Assembly (NCBI GenBank): GCA_965220535.1
Contig: OZ244833.1
Location: 3,658,001 to 3,722,000 of the forward strand
Length of the DNA stretch: 64,000 nt
DNA from: HK1 sp965220535
GTDB taxonomy: Bacteria; Pseudomonadota; Gammaproteobacteria; HK1
Direction: 5' to 3'
Positions 50,527-57,837 of the stretch are shown piece by piece; positions within the stretch are counted from its first letter, which is position 1; the number at the start of each line of letters is the position of its first letter. The position numbers and the translations under genes are program-made. The notes beneath the pieces are model-generated. The model did no database searches and had not been told where the DNA came from. It was given only the letters and a program-made list of their open reading frames with translations.

Positions 50527-50954
50527 GGGGCACTTTGTATCGTCGCGTATCGTCGATGCATTCGGACGAGATATCTGGCGAGATATCGGACGACTCCTTG
50601 CGGGGATTTTTCGATCGTCGGATTTTCGATCGTCGGATAAGGATATCCCGGGCTCGCCGAGCGGCGATTTATCCGGGAGTGTCCGAGCCAAGACCCGTAC
50701 TCGCCGGGCAAAAAAGCCCGGAGTGCGGGTCTTTTTCGTGCCCAATCCTTAGCGAGTGCCGCGCCCGCTTTTTTCGGGCGCTGCCCGATAGCGAAGCCTC
50801 GTTCTTTTTCGCCGAGCAAAAAAGGTGGATATCGCATCCATCCATTTGCCATTGACTTGTATTTAACTGATTTATAGGGTATTCGTTATATAATACGAAG
50901 ATCGAGAGATTGACTTGCCAAAGCCATGCTCGCAGGGGTTCGGAGTGAATCGAG
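50527..50954. promoter_or_regulatory. Terminator, tandem repeats and AT-rich promoter region before the giant exported protein
   Basis: After the aldehyde dehydrogenase come several tandem duplications, including a perfect 15-bp pair TTTTCGATCGTCGGA at 50608-50622 and 50623-50637, then the terminator at 50690-50736. From about 50850 the DNA is strongly AT-rich. It has TTGACT at 50852-50857, TTAACT at 50863-50868 and a consensus TATAAT at 50889-50894; the 20-base spacing from TTAACT to TATAAT is long. This probably includes the promoter of the next gene. Confidence 0.5.
50690..50736 (+). terminator. Intrinsic terminator of the aldehyde dehydrogenase gene
   Basis: AAGACCCG..ACTC.CCGGGC, loop AAAAAA, then GCCCGG.GT.CGGGTCTT, forms a long stem with a few mismatches, followed by TTT. 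It lies 164 bp past the stop codon. Confidence 0.85.
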
Positions 50955-53900
50955 ATGAGGAATCTATCTACGGCTCTGATCGTTACGATCGCGCTCGGTA
51001 TGGGCGTGGTGCAGTGGGCACAGTCTCAAGAGGGTCTATCGAGCTTTCGGCCCTCGGAGATGCGTTTGGCGGTGAAGACGGGCAGCGCCGATCGCGTCAG
51101 GTCGTTGATCCAACAAGGAGTCGCTGCCAATACGAGGGACACCGACGGTTATACGCCCTTGCACCAGGCATCGGTGGACGGTTTCTCCGAAGCGGTCAGC
51201 GCCTTGTTGGCCACCACCCCGAAGCCCGATGTCGACGCCAAGACCGCCGATGGCTATACGGCTTTGCACTTGGCGGCGATGGGCGCGACGAATGGCCATT
51301 TGAAAGCGGTCGAGGCCTTGCTCGAAGCCGATGCCGCGGTCGACGAGGATGGTCCCGAACAAAGGACGGCGCTGCACTTGGCGGCTTGGGGCGGACATTC
51401 GGGTATCGTCAAGGCCTTGCTCGATGAAGATGCCGCGGTCGACGAGAAGGCCGCCGGAGGTTGGACGCCGCTGCATTTTGCGGCCCACGGAACGACGCAA
51501 GGGCACGTAGAGAGCGTGCGGCTGCTGCGCGACGGCAGCGCCGACCGCAATATAGAAGCGCAAGATCGAAAACCCTGGCAATACGCGTGGGAGCGAAAGC
51601 AACGGGCGATCGTCGATATTTTGAATCCGCTGGTCTCCCCGGCGCTGATCGATGCGGTGCAAGACGACGATGTCGACGAAGTCCGGGATTTGATAGCGGC
51701 GGGTTATTCGCAAGTCAACGAAAAGAATACCGCGGGCCAACCGACGGTGTACTTGGCGGTGGTTCGCAAGCGAAGGGATATTTTGACCCTGCTTCTCGCG
51801 GCCGACGATATCGACGTCGATGCAAAGGAAAACGGGGGCTATGCCCCGCTGCATCTTGCGGTTCATCATCAAGACAGCGACGCCACCACCCCTGCGGGAG
51901 AGAATCTGCTCAATATCGTCAAGGATTTGATCGCCGCCGGAGCCGACGTCAACGCGCTCGGGGGTACCTCCCTCGGCGCTCTTAGGCCATTGACGATCGC
52001 GATAAACCGGAATAACGAAAAAGCGGCGCAGGCGCTGCGCGACGCCGGTGCGACATCGATTCCGACGGGCAATATCGTCTTTTCTCCCACGGGAACGCTG
52101 ACCGTCGTCGAGGGGAAAACGGCAGACCTCGGGATCACGCTCAGCGTCAAACCGGATATGGATGTCACAATCAGCCTTTCCATCGCCGAGAGCAGGGTGT
52201 CGATTTCCAAGACATCGATGACCTTCACCCCCTCCAACTGGAATCAGTCCCAAACCGTCAGGCTTACCAGCACGCAGCAAGACGACGATGCGGCAGATAT
52301 AGACACCACCTTGACGGCGACCGGCACCGACAACCGGGGATTCAAATTTCAGTCTGCGCCCTATACAAAGGCGGTCAAGGTGGACGATGACGAGACGGTC
52401 GGTTTCACATTCTCTCGAAACGGAAAGGAATCCCCCTTCAACGAACGACTCCCGATCGCCGAAGGTCAACATATCAATGAAACGGTGAAGTTGTCGTCGC
52501 GGCCGACATCGGGGAATGTAGTATTGCAAGGGGGATTTGTATTCGCCATCGGCGATAGTAATATTTATCAGATAGATCCGGTCAATATGAGCTTCACTCA
52601 ATCCAATTGGAATGTGCCGCAGACGGTCAGATTGGGAGTGGGAAATGGGGATGACGACGGTGACTCCGAGTGGGCGAACATAGGCTATAGTGTGACCTCG
52701 ACGGGTAATGACTATGACGGAAAAAATGCCACTTTCTACATAAGGACAGTGGATGACGATACGGAAAGGGCGGTGGTCGTCCCCCACGAGGGCCTGACGA
52801 TAGCAGAGGGTACAAGCAAAACTTTCACGTTCAGGATGGGAACGGAACCGGTGGGGAATCCGAATTCGAACGATAATCCATGTTGGCAAAATGGCGGACC
52901 CTGTGCAACTATAGCGGTCAGAACAACAACAAAAGACTTTTTGCAGCTTTCCTACCCTTCGGGCGGTAATCCGAGTTGGATAACACAAGACTCGCGAGAC
53001 GGCAAGCCCAGAGGCTATTACGGCTATTACGCTGCACAAGCCGTTGTTTTTTCCGGTGCCAATTCTCCTTGGAATGTACCCCAAACGATAACCGTCACCG
53101 TTCCTGAGGATTCGAATACGGTATCGGAGGAAGAAAATCTTCGGTTGTCGATAGGTTCGTACGGATATTCGACTTATGTCAACAATAGTTGGGTCTCGCA
53201 ACTAACCGAATATAAGATCAACGTGGAGGACGACGATGTCGATGGTCAGATCAATATCCAACCCTATTCATTCTCGGTAGGGGAGGGCAGATCGCAAACT
53301 CTACGCATCACCTTGAGCGCCAAACCGAAACAAAATATCGATATAACGGTTTCGCACGATATCCCTCGTGCCACTCTTTCCTCCTCGGAATTGACCTTCA
53401 CTCCCAAAAACTGGAATACAGCCCAGGTTATCAACGTCATTATCGAAGACGAAGATCCCGATACACGGGATACGGCAAACGAAACGGGCACCATTACCTT
53501 TACGACGACCGAAGGCTTGACTACCCTTACGTCGACCGTACCGGTGACCGTGACGGATAACGAGGCTGCGGGCACTATCGTGACCTCCAATGATATTACT
53601 GTCGGTGATTACATCCTGATCGGTGCGGGCGGCGAGGGGGTGATATCGATCAAACTCAGCCGTGCTCCGACTTATGACACGGTAGTGCATATCGCTAAGA
53701 ACAACAACAATATCAGTCCCCGGAAGACCTCTCTTACCTTTACCACTGCCAACTGGAATACAGATCAAAATCTGGTTGTCGACGCGCCGAATTACACGAA
53801 TAATGTCGACAAGAATAGCACTATTCAATTAAGCACCACCGGCGGTCTTGTCGTCCCGCTGAAGAGCCTGTCGGTAAAAGTGAAAAGCAGTGCTTGGAAC

Positions 53901-54731
53901 GGAGTTCCCTCTTTCATCGTAAAAGTGGATGGCAGAGATGCCATTATCGCCGATAAATTTTGGCAGGAGGCTGGTGGCAGCACTCAGCGTCGGAGGCGAA
54001 CGAATGCGAATTATTCAGCAAGCGAGTGGAATGAGGGCAATCAATATTCGATGACGGTCAAGATGGATCGTCCGGTACCTCAGTCGTGGGGGCCTTGGTT
54101 AGGGCACAATGGAACGCATCGTGTACAATTCAAGATGTCTACGTACATCAACGAGGCCGAGATGTCCCGTAGCCCAACGGAGCTGCTCTTCGATCAGTGG
54201 AATTGGAATAAAGAACGGACGATCACTCTAACCATACCGGAGGATGAAGATGCAGACGACGAACTCCTGACATTCGAAATTAAGGAAAATGCATCCGATC
54301 AAACATACGGTAACTATCAAGTCCCAGGCGCCGGTCATATATTTATAAATTTACCAAAGGTGATCGATAACGATGTTGCGGGCAGCGTTGACTTATCCAC
54401 CGATAAGATCAACGCCGAGGAGTATGATACCAATACTTTTACCGTCAAACTCGGCACCAAACCGAAAAGGGATACAATCAAAGTGAAGGTGCTGAATGCT
54501 AGCGGGCAGACTCAGATCCCCAGCGATATCACATTTTCGCCGAAAGAATTGACATTCACTCCCGATAACTATAATCAAGCACAAACCATCACCGTCGAGA
54601 CGGAATCGGACAGCGATACAACCGTCGATTTACACTCGTTTATCATAAAGGCGGGCGAAGGCTACTTCGGTCAAGCGTCGATTCAGATATGCATTCTCGA
54701 CTCGCTCGACGAACATGGTCGTTGCACTTGA
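50955..54731 (+). CDS. Large exported protein with ankyrin repeats and seven beta-sandwich (Calx-beta-like) modules
   Basis: 1258 residues from ATG 50955. A signal peptide (NLSTALIVTIALGMGVVQWAQS, cleavage near 24) directs export. Residues about 35-365 are ankyrin repeats, e.g. DGYTPLHQASVDGF, DGYTALHLAAMG, RTALHLAAWGGHSG and GWTPLHFAAHG. From about 370 to the end come seven modules of roughly 100-150 residues. Each ends in a strand such as LTFTPSNWNQSQTV (variants FTQSNWNVPQTV, FTPKNWNTAQVI, FTTANWNTDQNL, FTPDNYNQAQTI) and most close on an acidic DDD/DNEAAG turn, as in calcium-binding adhesin repeats. The beta part is AT-richer than the ankyrin part. An adhesion or host-interaction role is inference. 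No C-terminal sorting signal is recognised. Confidence 0.85.
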   Translation: MRNLSTALIVTIALGMGVVQWAQSQEGLSSFRPSEMRLAVKTGSADRVRSLIQQGVAANTRDTDGYTPLHQASVDGFSEAVSALLATTPKPDVDAKTADGYTALHLAAMGATNGHLKAVEALLEADAAVDEDGPEQRTALHLAAWGGHSGIVKALLDEDAAVDEKAAGGWTPLHFAAHGTTQGHVESVRLLRDGSADRNIEAQDRKPWQYAWERKQRAIVDILNPLVSPALIDAVQDDDVDEVRDLIAAGYSQVNEKNTAGQPTVYLAVVRKRRDILTLLLAADDIDVDAKENGGYAPLHLAVHHQDSDATTPAGENLLNIVKDLIAAGADVNALGGTSLGALRPLTIAINRNNEKAAQALRDAGATSIPTGNIVFSPTGTLTVVEGKTADLGITLSVKPDMDVTISLSIAESRVSISKTSMTFTPSNWNQSQTVRLTSTQQDDDAADIDTTLTATGTDNRGFKFQSAPYTKAVKVDDDETVGFTFSRNGKESPFNERLPIAEGQHINETVKLSSRPTSGNVVLQGGFVFAIGDSNIYQIDPVNMSFTQSNWNVPQTVRLGVGNGDDDGDSEWANIGYSVTSTGNDYDGKNATFYIRTVDDDTERAVVVPHEGLTIAEGTSKTFTFRMGTEPVGNPNSNDNPCWQNGGPCATIAVRTTTKDFLQLSYPSGGNPSWITQDSRDGKPRGYYGYYAAQAVVFSGANSPWNVPQTITVTVPEDSNTVSEEENLRLSIGSYGYSTYVNNSWVSQLTEYKINVEDDDVDGQINIQPYSFSVGEGRSQTLRITLSAKPKQNIDITVSHDIPRATLSSSELTFTPKNWNTAQVINVIIEDEDPDTRDTANETGTITFTTTEGLTTLTSTVPVTVTDNEAAGTIVTSNDITVGDYILIGAGGEGVISIKLSRAPTYDTVVHIAKNNNNISPRKTSLTFTTANWNTDQNLVVDAPNYTNNVDKNSTIQLSTTGGLVVPLKSLSVKVKSSAWNGVPSFIVKVDGRDAIIADKFWQEAGGSTQRRRRTNANYSASEWNEGNQYSMTVKMDRPVPQSWGPWLGHNGTHRVQFKMSTYINEAEMSRSPTELLFDQWNWNKERTITLTIPEDEDADDELLTFEIKENASDQTYGNYQVPGAGHIFINLPKVIDNDVAGSVDLSTDKINAEEYDTNTFTVKLGTKPKRDTIKVKVLNASGQTQIPSDITFSPKELTFTPDNYNQAQTITVETESDSDTTVDLHSFIIKAGEGYFGQASIQICILDSLDEHGRCT

Positions 54732-55192
54732 ATCGGGCTCGGATTCGATACCCTTCGATCGCGCAGATTCAAAACGAAGGCGATCGTATCGTCATCATCG
54801 TGAACCAAGATGATATCGTTCGATTCCGAATAAGACGAGACGGTCCTTTTTCGTCGGCGGCGCTTCGATAGATTCAGACTCTTCGGTCGTCCGCAGCCGC
54901 AAGCGTCGAAAACGAGCGGAAAGATGCGAGAGAACAAGCGTTTCGTCGCCGGATTTTTCGTTCAATCAAGACCAAGGGGAATGTTGCGAAGCGAAGCCCT
55001 CCGATCGAAAGTTCGCCTTTCGATCGTTATCCGACCGCTTCTTTTTTACCCTCTCCGTTTTTACCCTCCCCGAGCCTTCGCTTCGACGGGAAAAGTCGAA
55101 GGCGATCCGGCTTTTGCATCCGACTCCGCGGGTCCCGAGATCATGCCCGCGGAATCCCTCGTATCGACCGATCATCGACAAGGATATTTCGG
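54732..55192. other. Gene-free stretch of 461 bp
   Basis: No gene or strong terminator is recognised. GC content returns to the window's norm here. Around 55045-55075 a TTTTTACCCTC(T/C)CCG unit occurs twice in tandem. Confidence 0.5.
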
Positions 55193-55972
55193 ATGAGCCC
55201 TTTGCCGGATATTTCGGTCATCGTCCCGGTGTTGAACGAAGAGGCTTCGCTTGCCGGCATATTGGAACCGCTTCAGTGTTTGCGGATACCCGAAGACGAT
55301 CCGAATTCCGGGATGCGAGGCGAGGCGGCCGACGAGACCCTTCGTATCGAAATCATCGTCGTCGACGGGGGAAGCCGGGATTCGAGTCGAGAGATCGCAC
55401 TGCCTCTCTGCGACCGGCTGATCGATGCCCGAAGCGGTCGCGCCCGCCAGATGAACGCCGGGGCGGAATCGGCAAAGGGACGCACCCTGCTGTTTTTGCA
55501 TGCCGACACTTATCTTCCCGCCGGATGGGAACGAGCGGTGAGCGCCGCTCTTGGGCGCGGTGTCGTTGCGAAAGGGGAGGCGAAAGGGCGAAAAGCGAGC
55601 CACGATTGGGGGCGTTTCGATGTCCGTCTCGACGGGCGTCATCCGCTGCTGAGGATCGTCGAGCGCGCCATGAATCTTCGTTCGCGTTTGAGCGGTATCG
55701 CCACCGGAGATCAGGCGATTTTCGTGAAGCGCGATGTTTTTCGTTCCCTCGGCGGTTTTCCTGAGATCGCCTTGATGGAGGATATCGCTTTGAGCCGGAT
55801 CTTGAAGGCCCGCTCGCCCCCCGCTTGTTTGCGAGAAAAAGCGATCACCTCCGGCCGGCGCTGGGAAGCGCACGGGGTGGTGCGCACCATCGCGCTGATG
55901 TGGCGGCTTCGCTTGGCTTATTTCTTCGGCGCCGACCCCGAAAAACTGGCGCGAGCCTATCGGAATGGCTGA
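55193..55972 (+). CDS. Family-2 glycosyltransferase, TIGR04283 type
   Basis: 259 residues; AAGGAT precedes ATG 55193. A GT-A nucleotide-sugar domain is visible: DISVIVPVLNEEASL near 6-20, EIIVVDGGSRDSS near 53-65, GRARQMNAGAESAKGRTLLFLHADT near 81-105 and GDQAIFVKRDVF near 171. GFPEIALMEDIALSRIL contains the general-base-like ED. It is the TIGR04283 branch; substrates are not established. The next gene (TIGR04282) overlaps by 8 bp, and the two are commonly paired. Confidence 0.9.
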   Translation: MSPLPDISVIVPVLNEEASLAGILEPLQCLRIPEDDPNSGMRGEAADETLRIEIIVVDGGSRDSSREIALPLCDRLIDARSGRARQMNAGAESAKGRTLLFLHADTYLPAGWERAVSAALGRGVVAKGEAKGRKASHDWGRFDVRLDGRHPLLRIVERAMNLRSRLSGIATGDQAIFVKRDVFRSLGGFPEIALMEDIALSRILKARSPPACLREKAITSGRRWEAHGVVRTIALMWRLRLAYFFGADPEKLARAYRNG

Positions 55973-56702
55973 TGTCTTCGAGCCCCGGTGTGCGATCGAT
56001 ACGCTTGCGCTCGATACACGTGCTCTCGATACCGGGGCTTCGCCCTCGCCCTCGCCGCCCGCCGGATCGTCTTGCCGGATCGTGATCATGGCGCGGGCTC
56101 CGCAACCCGGACTGACCAAACGGCGTTTGATCCCCGCTCTCGGGGCCGAGGGAGCCGCCGCCCTTCATGAAGCGATGATTCGCCATGCCGTGGAGACCGC
56201 CCGCGCAAGCGAGATCGGCGACTTGGAGTTGTGGTGCACGCCGGATCCGGAGCACGCGGCCTTTGCCGGTTTGAAGCCCTTGGAGTCGGTGCGGCGGTAT
56301 CGGCAGGAGGGAACCGATCTCGGGGCGAGGATGCTCGGCGCTCTTGCCGCCGCTCCCGGCCCCGGGGTGGTGATCGGTACGGATTGCCCTTTTTTGCAGC
56401 CCACGGATTTCGTCGAATGCGCCGGGCGCTTGCGCGCCGGCGACAGCGATGCGGTGATCGTTCCGGCCCTCGACGGTGGCTACGTCCTGATAGCCATGGC
56501 TCGTCCGCAACCGGCCCTGTTCGCGGATATCGACTGGGGGAGCGATCGCGTTGCCGATCAGACCCGCAAGCGAGCCCGCACCGCCGGTCTTCGTTTGCAC
56601 GAGCTCGCCCCGAGGCGGGATATCGATCGCCCCGAAGACCTTCGCTTCTTGGCCGGATCTCCTCTTTTCGGCCCGATTATCGAAGACCCGATGGTTGAAT
56701 GA
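55965..56702 (+). CDS. TIGR04282-family glycosyltransferase-like protein (DUF2064)
   Basis: 245 residues from ATG 55965, overlapping the end of the glycosyltransferase. MARAPQPGLTKRRLIPALG near 42-60 is the family's nucleotide-binding start, and VVIGTDCPFLQPTDF near 144 and PALDGGYVLIAM near 168 are core motifs. The first 40 residues precede the domain and contain LALDTRALDTG, encoded by a 15-bp tandem repeat (55996-56030), so a later start such as ATG 56088 is possible. Function is unknown beyond its resemblance to nucleotidyl/glycosyl transferases. Confidence 0.87.
   Translation: MADVFEPRCAIDTLALDTRALDTGASPSPSPPAGSSCRIVIMARAPQPGLTKRRLIPALGAEGAAALHEAMIRHAVETARASEIGDLELWCTPDPEHAAFAGLKPLESVRRYRQEGTDLGARMLGALAAAPGPGVVIGTDCPFLQPTDFVECAGRLRAGDSDAVIVPALDGGYVLIAMARPQPALFADIDWGSDRVADQTRKRARTAGLRLHELAPRRDIDRPEDLRFLAGSPLFGPIIEDPMVE
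55996..56030 (+). repeat. 15-bp tandem repeat inside the N-terminus of the TIGR04282 gene
   Basis: TCGATACGCTTGCGC at 55996-56010, TCGATACACGTGCTC at 56011-56025, then a partial TCGAT copy. The period is a multiple of three, so the frame is kept. Confidence 0.75.
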
Positions 56703-57010
56703 AAAACCCGGCGAAGGCCCGCGGGCAAGGGGCATGATTCGCCGAATATCTCTTGGGGTTTCAGGCTTCGGGATTTCAGGCTTCGCTATTTTGCCGCGGG
56801 CGCTTTTTTCTCCCCGGCTCACCCCCGGCTCACCTCTTGCGTCCTCTTTTCGGCCGCGACCCCCGCTCGTCGTCGATCTTGATGTCGATCTTTATGTCGA
56901 TCTTTATCCCTTGGCCTCGACCCTTCCTTGCCAAGCTCGGATGCCCGAGCGATATCCGGCCGGCGATCTCGAAGCCGGTGCCCGAAGGCTCGAAAATATC
57001 GTTTCGTCGC
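56703..57010 (+). other. Intergenic stretch with three tandem-repeat clusters upstream of metY
   Basis: Three separate arrays: TTTCAGGCTTCGGGA/TTTCAGGCTTCGCTA (15 bp) at 56759-56788; CCCCGGCTCAC twice (11 bp) at 56812-56833; and GTCGATCTTGAT, GTCGATCTTTAT, GTCGATCTTTAT (12 bp) at 56872-56907. No gene is seen. Confidence 0.7.
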
Positions 57011-57040
57011 TTGCAATTGCATGAAGGATTGGCTTATAAT
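57011..57040 (+). promoter_or_regulatory. Sigma-70 promoter of metY
   Basis: TTGCAA at 57011-57016 and a consensus TATAAT at 57035-57040, with 18-bp spacing. The -10 box lies 13 bases before the mature tRNA-fMet start, and the GC-rich GCTCGC after it resembles stringently controlled tRNA promoters. It probably drives the whole metY-rimP-nusA-infB unit. Confidence 0.75.
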
Positions 57041-57053
57041 GCTCGCTGTCAAG

Positions 57054-57130
57054 TGCGGGGTGGAGCAGTCTGGCAGCTCGTCGGGCTCATAACCCGAAGG
57101 TCGCAGGTTCAAATCCTGCCCCCGCTACCA
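57054..57130 (+). tRNA. metY: Initiator tRNA-fMet (CAT)
   Basis: 77 bases with encoded CCA. Initiator marks are present: three consecutive G-C pairs at the bottom of the anticodon stem (TCGGG-CTCATAA-CCCGA) and an A11-U24 pair in the D stem (GAGC/GCTC). The first base is U and its partner is U72 (TGCGGGG opposite CCCCGCT), a U-U mismatch instead of the common C1-A72. It sits directly upstream of rimP-nusA-infB, as metY does in E. coli. Confidence 0.95.
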
Positions 57131-57154
57131 ATGCCGCTCCCTTTGTCGGGGGGC

Positions 57155-57192
57155 AAAAGAAAAGCCCCTTTTGAAAAGGGGTTTTCTTTTTT
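57155..57192 (+). terminator. Hairpin terminator or attenuator between metY and rimP
   Basis: AAAAGAAAAGCCCCTTTT (57155-57172) pairs with AAAAGGGGTTTTCTTTT (57174-57190), followed by TT. It starts 25 bases after the tRNA and would partly terminate transcription before rimP, as in other metY-nusA operons. Confidence 0.85.
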
Positions 57193-57266
57193 AGCGATCC
57201 TTGCAACGAAGATCGCAACGAAGATCGACATGCAAGGGCACGGGGTTTGTCTGGCAAAGACGAGCG

Positions 57267-57761
57267 ATGCGTCGGGAGGAAAAGCGGCTATATGCGCTGA
57301 TCGAGCCGACGGTGCTTGCCCTCGGCTTCGATTTGGTATGCGTTTTTTGGTGCCGGTCTCGCGGGAATGATCGCGGGACGACTCGCAGCCGGATGCAAAT
57401 TCTGATCGACCGCAAGGCCGCATCGGAAGAACAAGGCGCTATCACCTTGGACGATTGCGCCAAGGTCAGTCATCGTATCGGCGGCTTGCTCGATGTCGAA
57501 TTGTCGGTTCCCGAGGCCTTCGATTTGGAGGTGTCATCCCCGGGAGCGGATCGTCCTTTGTGTCGGGAGCGGGACTTCGTTCGCTTTGCCGGATCGGTCT
57601 CGGAGATCGTCCTGCGCAAAGCCATCGACGGCCGTCGTCGTTTCGAGGGTCGATTGGGTGGCTACGAGAATCATTCGGTGGTGATGGTGGATGAGGAGGG
57701 TATCGAGCATCGTTTCGAACTTGCGGCGATCGCCAGCGCCCGTTTGGTGCCGCAATGGTGA
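57267..57761 (+). CDS. rimP: Ribosome maturation factor RimP
   Basis: 164 residues from ATG 57267; the frame extends upstream to 57201 without family resemblance and through a 12-bp duplication (GCAACGAAGATC at 57203-57214 and 57215-57226). RimP assists 30S subunit maturation. LIEPTVLALGFDLVCVFW near 11-28, the LDVE...PEAFDLEVSSPGADRPL stretch near 75-99 and a C-terminal Sm-like half are characteristic. It precedes nusA by 76 bp. Confidence 0.93.
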   Translation: MRREEKRLYALIEPTVLALGFDLVCVFWCRSRGNDRGTTRSRMQILIDRKAASEEQGAITLDDCAKVSHRIGGLLDVELSVPEAFDLEVSSPGADRPLCRERDFVRFAGSVSEIVLRKAIDGRRRFEGRLGGYENHSVVMVDEEGIEHRFELAAIASARLVPQW

Positions 57762-57837
57762 ACCGGTTTCGCTACCCAACGAATCGGTCGGCTAAGACGA
57801 TAGCGTCGATGCGCGATCAACACAGCGGACAGTTGAA

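Noticed and set aside
51036..53201. A 721-residue minus-strand frame inside the giant gene
   Set aside because: The plus strand has a signal peptide, ankyrin repeats and beta modules; the opposite frame is a by-product of the repeats.
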